Part shown: positions 50,060-62,029 of the stretch, in pieces
Layout: the number at the start of each line of letters is the position of its first letter
Position numbering within the stretch: the stretch's first letter is position 1
Origin: Bacillus sp. JCM 19058
Lineage (GTDB): Bacteria; Bacillota; Bacilli; Bacillales_H; Bacillaceae_D
Length of the DNA: 64,000 bases
Direction: 5' to 3'
Assembly: GCA_001310555.1 (NCBI GenBank)
Contig: BAXO01000007.1
Span: 1 to 64,000, forward strand
Program-made: the position numbers and the translations under genes
Notes under the pieces: generated by a model
Seen by the model: only the letters and a program-made list of their open reading frames with translations
The model's database searches: none
Told to the model about the DNA's origin: nothing

Positions 50060-50930
50060 CTAGCTAATTTCTATATCGACATCCTGATTATAAATCTCTT
50101 CAATGCTTTTTCCACGTGCCCTTTTCAGAATGTCCATTCGATTCGTGAGCTGCCGTTCCATGAAGCTTTTCGTATCATCGGCCTCATTTGGATTGTGCTC
50201 CTGTAGTTCCTCATCGTCAAAATAAAGCTTATAGGCAAGCGGCGTCAGCTGTTCCATTTTTTTTCTCGATGATATTATAAATATGCGGCTCTTCACTTAT
50301 TAAACGCTGCAATAAGAAAGTCCCGTACGCAATATGGCGTGACTCATCTCTTTTCAAGTAGTCAATCCCTTTCAATAATGCCGGCATTGTCCCTGTCTGC
50401 TCCAACATTTGATAAAATGAATAGTAGCCTGTTTCCGCGAGTACGCCTTCTACAAACATATTATAAACAGTAGACGCCTCAGCGAGCGCCTCCGGTGAAT
50501 GATCATCGAGCAGACGTTCCATAGCATTCGGAAGGATGTCATTAAAAATCGTATCGTAGGTTTTCGAATGATAGCGTGACAGATCCCCTGTCTCACCAAT
50601 TGCATTCAAAACGAGCCTGAAAAACTCTGTATGCTTTGCTTCTTCAAACAAAAACGTCGTTAAAAACATCTCCTCCTCCAGAAGGCCTTGCTTGGCAATG
50701 ACCATCATCAAAGGCAATAAATCTCTTGTGACGGCCTCTTCTCCTCCTTGAAACTGAGCAATAAGCATCAAAATCTCATCCTTTTGTTTCTGAGTAAAGC
50801 TCTGCCAATCCACGGTATCCTGAGTAAAATCGAACTCAGCTGGATTCCATACCCCTAACCGTTTTGCTTTTTGATACAACTTAAATGGCAGCGTCTGCTC
50901 CATAATACCTCTTTGACTCGTCGTTAACAT
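50060..50930 (-). CDS. R2-like ligand-binding oxidase (Mn/Fe), one frameshift as read
   Basis: About 290 residues of the ferritin-like R2lox family, relatives of ribonucleotide reductase R2 with a Mn/Fe site and a bound fatty acid. Metal ligands are visible in FQGGEEAVTRDLLP, LFEEAKHTEFFRL and KRDESRHIAYGTFLL. The valine of EEAVT is at the place of the valine that forms a Val-Tyr ether crosslink in characterised members. The frame shifts in the T7 run near 50258-50264 and continues KKMEQLTPLAYKLYFDDEEL. ATG at 50903 (MEQTLPFKL) after AGAGG may be the true start. It diverges from a LuxR-type regulator. Confidence 0.92.
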
Positions 50931-51109
50931 CGTTCTTTTTCCATTCCCTTTCCTCCTCGTATAGTATGTTTAACCACTTTAAATCTCGGGCGAATGCCTA
51001 AAGTACGCGTTTAATCTGGACTAATTATCAATTGTAAGTGCCTAATTCCTATTGTAAGATGAAAGAAACGGATGATAAACCACGTAAAATGTAGGGGGGG
51101 GAATGAAGA

Positions 51110-51785
51110 ATGTACGATCACGCTGCCTTCGATTATATGAAAAAAAATAGCAGCCGTTTCAGATGTCAGAAGGAAAGCAGAATTAATGATGGAAGGCTCG
51201 ATTCGTTTTTTTCCCCTTTGAACGAGCGTTTTTGTTCACTTATTCGCCATTAAGTCACTTTGGCGAAGGCTATATTTTAATTGAAAATAACGAACTGTTC
51301 CCGCTGGATGACATTAAAGAAGATGTTCGTCCGATCCTGCCTTTATATTCTGCACTGACAAGAAACCAGCCAAATTTCATCCCACTCGAATACATACTGT
51401 CCTCTTTTCCAGAAAAGTATCTAGAAAATTTTGAAACGTCGCTTGCCATTGTTCCGATTAGCCATTGGCGTAGCATCGTTGGCTTTGTATTACTCGACCA
51501 ATTTCAAGGAAAACGCTCCTTTGTAAAAAAACTATTTGACGTATTTAACCGATTATTTCAATAAATCTCTTATAGCTACGTTTAAAACGAATGTGTTAAG
51601 CAGGAGAGAAAGTGAGGCGCTCCAGCACCTTGCTAACGGTTATCTGATTAAAGAAATGGCTGTCGCGATGTCGATTAGCGAGTATACAGCTAGAGATTAC
51701 ATTAGCCAAGTATTGAAAAAAATTAAACGTAAGCCATCGAGCTCAAGCAGTGGCAGTGGGAATGCGATTAGGGATTATTCGATAG
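51110..51785 (+). CDS. LuxR-type HTH regulator with GAF-like N-terminus (frameshifted as read)
   Basis: About 223 residues. The N-terminus reads MYDHAAFDYMKK then, in another frame, IAAVSDVRRKAELMMEGSIR. The middle is GAF-like (FLFTYSPLSHFGEGYILIEN, FETSLAIVPISHWRSIVGFV). The C-terminal HTH is LSRRESEALQHLANGYLIKE and ISEYTARDYISQVLKK. Dropping one A of the run 51716-51722 gives LNVSHRAQAVAVGMRLGIIR and a stop at 51785, as in intact LuxR proteins. Other shifts lie near 51141, 51210 and 51530. It lies divergent from R2lox, 179 bases apart, so it is a likely regulator of that gene. Confidence 0.85.
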
Positions 51786-52205
51786 ACTTACCTATTTGAC
51801 TTCCTAAAGGGCCATGCTCACTATGCTCAGCCTAGGTGCTTTAAAAGGAGTTAAAGTAAGATCAGCGCCAATTTCTCCTAACACTTCTGTGTACTATCAA
51901 AAGCGGCTTGCGCCCTTGTTTAGATTTCTCGCAGCGCCGTTGCTTGCGGAAAACGATTGTCTATTTTTTTACTGATCGTCATCATAGCCTTAATGAAGAC
52001 CTAGCTCCAGATTCCCATCCGATATTCGCATTACTAACCTTTCCAACCTATACAGAGCGAGGACGTACACCTTTCCTGCCTCACTCACAGGCCTCACTTT
52101 TTTTTCAGATGCGAGTTTGTCTAATAAAAATATTGAATGCAATGAATAATCCTTGTTTCTTAAAACATACTAATTTCGAACGATACCATAAAACAATAGG
52201 AGGAA
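51786..52205. other. Intergenic region before the coat-protein gene
   Basis: About 420 bases. Small open frames exist but none has a convincing ribosome site. No repeat or terminator hairpin was recognised. Confidence 0.5.
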
Positions 52206-52211
52206 GTGTTG

Positions 52212-52850
52212 ATGACCCACCAACAAGGTCAAACCCATCAAAATATGCAAACAGGGGCTGTGCCTCAACAAATGAATCACGGAGGACATGAAGTATTTGA
52301 CGTGCATGAAGTGCTATCAGGGGCAATAGGTGCGATGAACACTTATACGCTATTACGCCAGCACGTTCAGGACCCCGAATTACAGGATATTCTCAATCGT
52401 CAGTACCAGTTCATGCAACAAGAATACAACACGACGGTTGACTGCTTCATGTCTGGCCAGGATCCGTCTATACCGACGCAAAGCTATAAGATGACGCAAG
52501 GAAACGATTTTGTCTACGGTCTCAAACCGTCTCAACCAAAAAAAACCACTGCAGTCCGTCGCCGAAATTACGGATGAACATGTTTCAAGCTGGATGCTAG
52601 GAGCGGTAAAATCAGGGGCGACGATGAAAACGACGGCGGCATTAGAAACGACCAATCCAGTCGTTCGCCGAGTGCTCGCAGATTCTATCCCTAACTGTAT
52701 TGAGATGGCTTACGAAATTTCAATTTACCAAACAAGCATCAATATTACCAGGTTCCTCAGCTTCCGCAGCAGGATATGCAGCAAATGCTCAACAGTTTCG
52801 CGCCGGCTCAAGGTCAACCGCAAATGCCAAATAACAATACGACTCATTAA
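52212..52850 (+). CDS. CotF-family spore coat protein (frameshifted as read)
   Basis: About 212 residues. A Gln/His/Met-rich N-terminus (QGQTHQNMQTGAVPQQMNHG) leads into the helical CotF domain: VLSGAIGAMNTYTLLRQHVQ, QEYNTTVDCFMSGQDPSIP, then after an A-run shift near 52539-52546 PLQSVAEITDEHVSSWML and VVRRVLADSIPNCIEMAYEI. A second shift near 52730 leads to a Gln-rich tail ending PQMPNNNTTH. It probably sits in the spore coat and should be transcribed late in the mother cell. AGGAGGAAGTGTTG precedes the ATG. Confidence 0.88.
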
Positions 52851-52860
52851 TAGGTTCTGG

Positions 52861-52897
52861 ACGATGGCGGTATCACTTGTTGAACGCCATCGTTTTT
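52861..52897 (+). terminator. Intrinsic terminator after the coat-protein gene
   Basis: ACGATGGCG pairs with CGCCATCGT over a 15-base loop and T-run. Confidence 0.85.
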
Positions 52898-52965
52898 ACG
52901 TATAGTTTCTGACGGCAGAAAACTTAGTAAAGGAACAATACGGGTACATCCAGGAGGTAGTCGAC

Positions 52966-54928
52966 ATGTCATTAAATATAACCCAGAAGCTGATCAAGGA
53001 TCACCTTATTTCTGGCGAAATGGTCCCAGGGGCAGAAATCGGGTTAAAAATTGACCAAACGTTAACCCAGGATGCCACAGGAACAATGGTCATGCTGGAA
53101 CTGGAAGCGATGGGAGTGGAGCGCGTAAAAACAGAGGCCTCGGCTCAATATGTCGATCATAATTTGATTCAGGTCGACAGCAAAAATCCTGATGATCATT
53201 TATTTTTGCAAAGTGCCTCTCGCCGCTTTGGCCTTTATTATAGCCGCCCCGGCAACGGCGTCAGCACCCCGTTCATATGCAGAGATTGGCTAAGCCAGGG
53301 AAAACATTGCTCGGCTCCGACAGCCACACGTGTGCGAACGGTTGTATGGGCATGCTGGCGATGGGAGCGGGCGGTATGGACGTTGCTTTAGCGATTGCTG
53401 GCGAGCTTTTTATGTGAAAATGCCCCTCGTTTGGGGAATTAAGTTAACCGGCGAGCTGTCCGAGTGGGTTAGCGCCAAAGACGTCATTTTGGAACTGTTG
53501 CGCAGGTATGATGTCAAAGGTGGTGTCGGTAAAGTGATCGAGTATTATGGACCCGGCGTTCAAACGTTAAGTGCTATGGACCGTCACGTCATCGCAAACA
53601 TGGGTGCCGAATTAGGGGCAACTGGCACTGTTTTTCCATCTGATAAAGAAATCAAGCGCTTTTTAAAGGAGCAGGATCGCGAAGAGGATTGGCTCGAATT
53701 ATTAGCAGATCAAGGAGCCACGTACGATCTTGATGAGGAAATTAACTTATCTGAAGTCGAACCGTTAATCGCCAAACCATCGAGTCCCGGTAATGTCGTC
53801 CCGGTGTCAGAAGAAGCTGGAACACCAATTTACCAACCTATATCGCTCTTCAGCCAATCCAGGCTATCGCGATTTCGCAGTTGCTGCGCAAATCGTAAAA
53901 GGAAAACAGGTTGCAAAAGGACTATCGTTTGACATTAATCCAACCTCAAGGCAATTATTAACCGATTTAGTGCAGGAAAGCCACATTTCGAGTCTTCTTC
54001 AAGCAGGAGCGCGCCTGCACCAAGCAGGCTGCAACGGCTGTATCGGAATGGGGCAGGCTCCGGCAACAGGGCGTAATAGTTTACGAACGACGCCTCGTAA
54101 TTTCCCCGGACGTTCAGGAACGAAAGAAGACAGCGTCTATTTATGCAGCCCTGAAACAGCTGCAGTCTCGGCGTTAACGGGGGAAATAACGGATCCACGA
54201 ACAGTGGACTTCCCGTACCCGGACGTCAAAGCTCCAAAAAAGCCGACAATTGACGTCCACTTATTAGAAGCACCTCTACCCTTTAACGAAGCAAAAGCTA
54301 TCGAGCTACAAAAAGGGCCAAATATAGCATCGATCCCTAATATGGATGAAATGCCCGATCAATTAGAAATCCCCATTTTGTTAAAAATGGGTGACAATAT
54401 TTCGACCGATGAAATCCTTGCGGGAGGAGCACGAGTCCTTCCTTATCGAAGTAACCTTCCCGAGATTAGCAAGTTTGCCTTCGAAATAATTGACGATACG
54501 TATTTCCAGCGTGGAAAGGAAAGTTTAGCCCACGGTGGACACGCGATTGTTGGCGGATTCAACTATGGACAAGGTTCGAGTCGAGAGCACGCTGCTCTCG
54601 CCCCAAGATATTTAGGCTTACGTGTTGCTTTAGTTAAGGACTTCGCTCGTATTCATTGGCAAAACCTGATTAACTTTGGGGTATTGCCGTTAACCTTTGC
54701 TCACCCAGAAGATTATGACAAGTTAAACCAAGCGACTTTCTTCAATTTTCTCAATTAAGGACGAAAATCAAGCAAGGCCATGAATTTACGATTAGCATAA
54801 AAGGAACACAGAACGACATCAAGGTGAGGCATGCTCTTTCGAATCGCCAAGTAGAAATTATGCTTGAGGGGGGTATGATCAACTGGGTCAAAAAAAACGC
54901 CAAAAGCATAGCACATAATCGCTCATAA
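52966..54928 (+). CDS. Aconitate hydratase, Aquifex/putative type (frameshifted as read)
   Basis: About 650 residues, shorter than the usual Bacillus CitB (about 900) and closer to the Aquifex-type aconitase group. It should isomerise citrate via cis-aconitate with a 4Fe-4S cluster. Cluster cysteines are in LLGSDSHTCANGCMGMLAMG and AGCNGCIGMGQAPATGRNS. The swivel domain has MGDNISTDEILAGG and GGFNYGQGSSREHAALAPRY. Breaks lie near 53270, 53410, 53835 and 54745; the frames join without gaps. CCAGGAGGTAGTCGAC precedes the ATG. A related hydro-lyase substrate (homoaconitate type) cannot be excluded. Confidence 0.88.
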
Positions 54929-54954
54929 AAAATTCAACGGAAGGAGGAATACCG

Positions 54955-55089
54955 ATGGTGGACAAAGGCGCGACATGCAAGGCCTGTAACGGATCAGGTA
55001 TGCAAGCTGACGATGAAGGCTGGCAATACCAATGCAGTGTTTGCCGTGGAACCGGTACGTTTCAATCCGGAGATCAGCCCCTAAACTGA
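54955..55089 (+). CDS. 44-residue zinc-ribbon protein with two DnaJ-type CXXCXGXG motifs
   Basis: The frame reads MVDKGATCKACNGSG and ends with QCSVCRGTGTFQSGDQPLN: two CXXCXGXG motifs, as in the DnaJ zinc finger, and little else. It should bind one zinc ion. AAGGAGGAATACCG is before the ATG at 54955, 26 bases after the aconitase stop, so it is probably co-transcribed with it. A role in cluster or protein maturation of the aconitase is a guess. Confidence 0.7.
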   Translation: MVDKGATCKACNGSGMQADDEGWQYQCSVCRGTGTFQSGDQPLN

Positions 55090-55122
55090 TGTCTGTCGAT
55101 GAAAATAACCGCTTATTAGATT

Positions 55123-55152
55123 AAAAGGGAGCGGATACTCGCTCCCTTTCTT
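55123..55152. terminator. Bidirectional terminator between convergent genes
   Basis: AAAGGGAGCG pairs with CGCTCCCTTT around a six-base loop, with A/T flanks on both sides. Confidence 0.8.
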
Positions 55153-55155
55153 AAT

Positions 55156-57642
55156 TTATGCTAAAAACCGTCCCGTATAGGAGGCAGGGGTTGCCGCAAC
55201 ATCTTCCGGTGTTCCTGCTGCGATCACTTCCCCTCCCTCTTCTCCGCCGTCTGGTCCAATATCAATAACCCAATCTGAATCGAGGATGATTTCGCTATTG
55301 TGCTCGACGACGATCACGGTATTTCCAGCGTCCACTAGCCTGTTTAATAGTAGTAGCAGCTTTTTCACATCACTCGGGTGCAAGCCCGTCGAAGGCTCGT
55401 CTAGTATATAGAGCGTATGTGCTGACTTCGGCTTACTTAGCTCCTTTGCCAATTTCAGACGCTGCCCTTCCCCTCCGGATAGTGTTGTGACAGATTGTCC
55501 CCACTGTAAATAGCCGAGGCCAACTTCACAAAGCAGTTGAATAACGTTCGCTATTTTCTTTTGCTCGTCAAACAATGGCAGGCTCTCTTCAATACTCATA
55601 TCGAGAATGTCGGAAATTGATTGTTCTTTGTAAGTAACCGACAAAATGTCATCGTTAAACCTTCTTCCGTGACATACCGGACAGCGCACTTCCAAATCGG
55701 GTAAAAAGTGCATATCTACAGAAACGAGCCCGAGCCCTTGACAGTTTTCACATCTTCCCCCAGGCGAATTAAAAGAGAAATCCTTCGCCGTTAATTTGTT
55801 TTGCTTTGCTCCCGGTAATTTGGAAAACAAAGTCCTGATCAAGGTAAATACATCTGTAGAAGTTGCAATATTGGAGCGTTGCATACGGCTAAGTGGCGAT
55901 TGGTCAACCGTTATCATCTTTTTCACCTCTTCAATCCCCGTTATTTTTTCGTAGCCGTAATTGGGTCCACCACCATTCATTCCAGTAGCTAGCACATCAT
56001 ATAACAACGTCGATTTTCCGGAGCCTGAAACGCCAGTAACTGAAATGAAGCAGCCTAGTGGAAATGAGACTGTAACATGCTTCAAATTATATTGATAAGC
56101 ATTATGAATCGTTAAATGCTGTCCGGTTCCTTTCCGACGGCTTCTGTCAATAGGGCCTGCCTCCCTAAGGTAGGCACCTGTCACTGAATACTCTTGCTCT
56201 GTTAAGTCAGCTAAACTGCCTTGTCCAACGATATGCCCGCCAAAATGACCAGCGCCGGGCCCCATGTCAATGACATGATCAGCCTCTTGCATCACACTAG
56301 TGTCGTGCTCAATAACAAGAACCGTATTGCCTAGATCGCGGAGCTGCTTCATGACTTTTACAAGACCCTTTGTATCCTTCGGGTGCAGCCCTGCCGTTGG
56401 CTCATCAAGAATATAAAGTACGCCTGTTAATCCGGATCCAAGAATAGAGCTAATCGTAAGCGCTGGGACTCGCCCCCTGACAAGGAGACAGATTGCCTGT
56501 CCATCGACAAATATCCTAAGCCGACATCAATAATTCTTCCCACTTTTGTGATTAAATCATGAAGGAAGGTTTCGATTAACGTTTCTCCTTCCGCTAAAAG
56601 CTTCCCTTCGAGCCCCTTTAGCCAATCGAGCATTTCTTTTAAAGAGGACTGCGAGATTTCAGTAATGCTCGCTCCTGCCACCTTGACAAGCCGACTTTCT
56701 TCCTTGAGTCGTTGTCCATGACAGGCAGGACAGATTTCCTTAAAGAAATAAGCGGCTTCCCCCGAGTCTCCTTCTTTCTCCTTATACCTCCGCCACATTC
56801 CAGTAAGTACCCCTTCAAACTTTCCTTTCCCAACACTTTTTGGAGGCTTGACAGTTGGGAAGTGAGCGGAAAAGGCTTCGCTTTCTACACCGTAATACAA
56901 TAAAGCGCGCTGAGCATCACTGTAATCCTTTAACGGGAGATGAGGATCCATCTCCATCTGATAATACTCACCCGCACCCTTTAAAATACTGACCTGATAT
57001 TGCATGTACGATTCATACCAAATCGTTACTGCACCGTCGAGCAGGCTTAACTCCTCATTAAATACCGAAGGCGCGTTAATTTCGACAACATTCCCCAGTC
57101 CGTCACACGTTTCGCATGCCCCTTCCGGCTTATTAAAGGAAAAATGAGATCTTGTTAGCCGCTCCATCCCGTATTGACAGCTAGGACAGTAGACGAATTC
57201 GCCTTCCCCCGATGACTCCTCACTCCAGAAATTTGAAGCTTCCTTCGATTTTTGGTCAAGCGAAGGCACGAAACTTGTTCGGCATCTACGGCAAGTCCGT
57301 TCACCCAGCTTTTCATAGATGAGCCGCAAATACGTATACATATCCGTAACCGTACCGACGGTGGAGCGTGGATTCCGATTCGTAACGTGCTGACCAACGC
57401 TGATCGATGGCGACAGTCCGACAATTGAATCTACTTGTGGTTTACTCATCCCATCCGTAACCGTGCCGTTAGACTCCATATATTGCCTTTGGCATTCCCG
57501 TTGCAAAATATCCATTGCAAGCGTTGACTTCCCCGATCCTGAAGGACCAGTCAAAACAACTAACTGATGCTTCGGAATTTCTAGCGATACATTTTTTTAA
57601 ATTGTTTTCTCGTGCACCCTTGATTGAAATGAATTTGTTCAA
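55156..57642 (-). CDS. UvrA-family ATPase paralogue lacking the UvrB-binding region (frameshifted as read)
   Basis: About 827 residues (UvrA has about 950). First ATPase: Walker A TGPSGSGKSTLAMDI, zinc pair CRRC, then directly CPSC and FSFNKPEGACETCDGLG; the stretch of about 100 residues that binds UvrB in UvrA is missing. Signature VSLSGGESQRLRLAL, then after a shift near 56430 LYILDEPTAGLHPKDTKGLV. Second ATPase: GVSGSGKSTLLYDV, FSFNSPGGRCENCQGLG, TTLSGGEGQRLKLAKEL and YILDEPSTGLHPSDVKKLLL. Another shift is at the A/T run near 57593. TTG at 57642 after GGGAGG. Such UvrA2-like proteins are linked to drug tolerance or unknown DNA roles, not classical excision repair. Confidence 0.9.
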
Positions 57643-58194
57643 ATGAAATCCTCCCTTTTTCAAAAAATAAGCTTCAAGTCAAAGTTTATAACATTTATGC
57701 AAGTGCCAAAGTTAATAAAGTTATATACGATAACTAAAGCAAAATAATGAATCATTCACGTCACAGGACTTTAAGCTTTTAACTCAAGGAAATGTCCGGA
57801 TAAAGACTTCCCCTGTTAATTGTTTTCAGCATCTACCACTATTTTGTCACTTCTGTATCAAAAAGATGGGGCGTTGAATGCTGGCTCAGCACAGTCTCCT
57901 TATCATTCTTTCCTGCTAACTTCAGCAAAGAAAAACTAGGGTGAGAGAAACAATTACTACCTTACGAGCGTTTGAAATACGTGTATGTTCCGGCTCTTTC
58001 TTCTAGCAAAGACAGCGGACTAATAAATTTACTCACGCCACAATATCTTCTAAAAATCAGCAGATCAAAGAACCGCTCTCCTACATCGGGGGCGGTTCGT
58101 ACAAAGATCGTTTCAGCTAACTAAAACAGATCGGATCATGACTCGATTGATTGACCTTATGCCTAGTCTGAGCTAGGGAAGGTCATCAGCTTTA
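57643..58194. other. Intergenic region between the UvrA paralogue and the DUF4091 gene
   Basis: About 550 bases. Two stem-loops are visible: GAACCG with CGGTTC near 58075-58099, and GACCTT with AAGGTC near 58157-58187, the latter just beyond the DUF4091 stop. Neither has a good T-run. No gene. Confidence 0.55.
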
Positions 58195-61100
58195 TTACGA
58201 TGACTCCTTTGTCCAGCGTTCGATTAAAGGGCTTGCTGTCGTTGTAAGCTGTTCCCTTGCTTGCTCACTTGCGTATTCCTGATTACCCGGTTTGTTCAAG
58301 TGTTTGACGAAATCGTTAAGATGCTTCAACGCCTGCTGAAGTGCTTGCTTGTCGTAATGATGCTCAACCTGACGGAGTTTATTTTCTAAAAGGTGAACGA
58401 GAGGGCCTTTCACGTCGCCAGATTCGATATCGTTTCTCAAATGCTGCTGCAGAGCTAAAATACTTGCCTTATCGTCTGTTTCCGCGTCAATACTTACAGC
58501 AAAAAGGTGAATAATGCCTCGATCGATTGAGTTGGCATCCGGAAGCGTGACACTTGTCACCTTTACCCCTTCCTTAACTGGAACGGACGTATAAAACAAG
58601 TAGGTTTCTGTATTCTCCTGTTCCGTTTGAGTGTTTCGGTAAGGCATAGACGCGACGATTTCGTTATCGAAAGAAGGCTCCGAAGCTCCTCCACCCAGTG
58701 TCCAATCACTAAACCCTAGCTGGAATTCTTCAACCGTTTCGTCTTCATATTGAATCGTACCTGTACCTATGGACGGACCGTGTGCTGCAGAGCCAATAAA
58801 TCCGAGTTTTGACCCAGCTGCACTAAACATAATTGTTTGTCCATCACTAACTATATTATCGAGCGTTCCCGGCTGTCTATCCGGCCACTTAAAACTCATG
58901 CCGTCAAAAGCGATCGGGCCACCGGGAGTCAAGCCCTCGTTTTTCAGTGCTTGATATGAGTAGCTTGAGCCTCCCGTATCATAGTTCGCCTCGCTTGGGC
59001 GAGCGTCATCACTGATTCCGTAGTTGTTAAAGAAAATAGAAATATCCTGCTCTGGTGAGGGAACACCGACCTCTCCATCCATCTCGCCGTTATCTGGGAG
59101 GTCATACAGCTCGAGCTCATACACAGCGTACATGTTCCAGGTCGAATAGTAGGCATCATTAATTTGAATCCTTAAATTGCGCACGTCTTTGACGTCTGGA
59201 ATATCGGCGAAGGCTTGCTCCATTACTCCATCATCTGTTACTTTTCCAACTAAATGGAACTCTTCGGGCGATCGTTTCCCAGCTTTCTCCGTCCTGACTA
59301 ACTTGAACATCAATATTAGTAATGCCCTGCAGTAGGCCTGATACGGTAGACAAAACGAGCGTATTAAACGACTGCGGTTCATCCCATTCCAAAGCAATTT
59401 CATGTGGGAATGATGAGTATCGTTATAGCCTGGCAAGCTGGCAAACATTGTACCGTAGCTGCGTCGACCATTTTATCAGGCCCGTAAGTTGCTCCTTGAT
59501 CACCTGAACGCGCAGCCGATGCGGTGATTTCGGAATAGCTTCTGGCCACATTCACGCCTTCTTCATTTTCATGTCCTTTCAATATGCTCAACGTATAAAG
59601 CTTTGTAGTCTTTCCGTCGCTTGCAGTCGATCGGATCTTAATTTCGCCCTTACCTGTCGGGATATCCACCGTATATTGTGCTCCGCTGTCAATAGGGTTT
59701 CCGTTAATCTCAAGCGTCCCGTCTTTATCTTTGAGCTTCGGCTTAACAGCTATCGTGTTCACCGTTGTAGGCAGCAAAAATTGATAGTTCATTTGGTTTG
59801 GCTGAAAGTCAAACGGCGGAACATTGATCATTTCCAAGCTTTCGAGGGATGCATCATAAAGCTCCTGTCCTTCGTACATGTGCACTCTGAAGCCGTCAAA
59901 GTTCAGCGTTCGATTGTCCAGATTCACGATTTTGATCGTATGCTGTTGCCCTGCTGGAAGGTCACGAATGCGATAAATCGTGAAATAATCGTGCTGGACC
60001 TTCTCATACAGATTGTCTTTTACTGGGTCCAAGTCGTTTAGATAGATCGCGACTTTTCCCGCATCCTCGTTTTTTTTCAACGACAACGTCAATCCCCTCT
60101 CCGTAAAACTCGTATTCGACAAAATCGTCAGCATCTGATGTAGAATGAACGCTGCCGGAATAGGCAAATTGCCGGTTCCTTGCGTACCAGTCACCCGAAT
60201 AATTAATTTCGCTATCTGTATTGTCTGCCATGTACGTTCTCGGGGTTTCCTGCCCAAGGTACGGACTCGTCGGCTGCGGAACCTCACCGACTTCCTCACC
60301 TGCTGCCGCTTTAACCAAATAGTCGTGAAGCTGCTTAACATACTCAGGGTCAAGCGTATATTTTGTCGGGTCGTCTGGACTCACAGCCATGTCAGCTATC
60401 TCTCTGGCCAGTTCAGGATTCGACTGTTTGAGCTTCTCCATCAACTCGTAATCCTCAAGCCCGTCTCTATGAGCCTCGTAGCGCAACGAACTTTTAACCG
60501 TCATATTCTCCTTATCAGGATAGACAATCGTCGAATCGCCATCATAGCTACCAACGTACCATGCATTCCAAGCCCAATGTAAATGACCCTCCACGCCCCC
60601 TTGATTCAGATTCCAAAATAAAAGCCTCCCCGTTAACGTGCTGAGTCCAAAACCTGTTCAGCCATGGAGGCTGATTAATATCACAAGTATAGGCCCACAA
60701 ATCCTTTCCAGCTGCTTGCTCTGCTTGATATTGCTCTTTCTTCTCCTCAAACGCCGGGGTTAACGGAACCCAAACGTCCACATACGGCTTCGTTTCATCC
60801 GTCATAAGAATTCCCCAAGGATCGGCATCCATCGTCTTTAGCTCCGGGGTCACCTGTTTGATTTGCTTCGCGATATACGTCCAGTAATTTTTATGATTGT
60901 CAGTGCTCGGCTCATCGCGAATATGCTGATACCATTGGAAGCCATTTTCATCGAGCCATCCTTTCGCTTCCAAATGATCGCGAAGGGCCGTTAAGTAATT
61001 TTCCAAAAAGACGTCGGTTACGGGCAATGATTCTGGTATCGTTTCCCATGGATTGTTTGGCTTTTCGTCATCTGGCATATAGTTTAATACATGGATCAAA

Positions 61101-62029
61101 TGTACGTTGGCGAAATGAGTCATGCCCCTGTCGATAAACGTTTGTACATATTTGTCAAATAAAGACCAGTCAATGTCGTCAGGTATTCCTTCTTTAAAAG
61201 CAGCTAGATTCGTTCCCGTTGCATCCAGTAACAGATCGGTCCGGATCCAAATCATATTTTGGCGGTATTCGGTCATCACTTTAGCGAATTCATCCATTAA
61301 TTCAAACCATTCATCGCTATACGTTTCTACACCGTAATAATAATGACCGACGTCGTATTTCTCCGCTGAATCATCGAATGCAAAGCCATCCCAAGTGAAT
61401 CCGTTTGTCATCGCCCAATGATAATTGACAAAATTGGATTCCGAGGTTTCAGGAATTTCTATATCGGCGACCTCAACGTGAATAGGAACGGAAAAATCGC
61501 CCAATGTCGTTTTCACGGTAATCGTTCCTTGATATATCCCTGCAACAGCATCCGTTGGGACATAGCTCGTAACAAAAATGGGCTGGGTTGAGTTAGCCCC
61601 CACTTGTATCGAAGCATCGTTGGAGAGCGGATCGGGTAACTCCGACGGCGGGTAAATTAACTCTCCGACTTTTTCAGGCAAAAAAGCATTCGGCTGAACC
61701 GTATCCGCTAATTCGTATTCGACAAAATGATAGCTGAAATGGTCGCCTCCAATCGTATGTCCCGAAGAAGTCAGATCGGAGAATTCGACCTCTGTGATTT
61801 CAAAAGAAGTCTCGCCCCTCACAGCAATTTGCGCTCCCTCATACTCGTTTTTGGCTGACACAATTTGAATGCTCGTGTCAGCATCCTGAGGTATCGTGCT
61901 AGTTCGATATACGCTCTTCAAAGAATTGACAACCCAAACGTCTAATTTACCGCTGTCGGCATAGGTGCTTGACTCAGCAGTGGACAGCAAGGCCACAAAA
62001 AGAAATAAGGAAAAAAACTTTATTCTCAT
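58195..62029 (-). CDS. Large secreted DUF4091 multidomain protein (frameshifted as read)
   Basis: About 1,275 residues. The Sec signal is MRIKFFSLFLFVALLSTAES from ATG 62029 (GAGGGAATCGAA before it). In order: an N-terminal beta domain, then a DUF4091 TIM-barrel part (NYHWAMTNGFTWDGFAF, QWYQHIRDEPSTDNHKNYWT with a DEP motif likely at the active site, and HLHWAWNAWYVGSY). Next are a galactose-binding-like domain, a cadherin-like beta-sandwich (SLEMINVPPFDFQPNQMNYQ), discoidin-like parts (RSYSEITASAARSGDQGATY; NLRIQINDAYYSTWNMYAVY) and a FIMAH-like helical end. Frames change near 60600, 60070, 59440 and 59270. It is probably an exported glycan-active enzyme; the sugar is unknown. Confidence 0.8.

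Noticed and set aside
53793..54758. Independent aconitase-like gene starting within the aconitase region
   Set aside because: It is the C-terminal part of the same protein after a frame change near 53835; the residues join in order with the N-terminal part.
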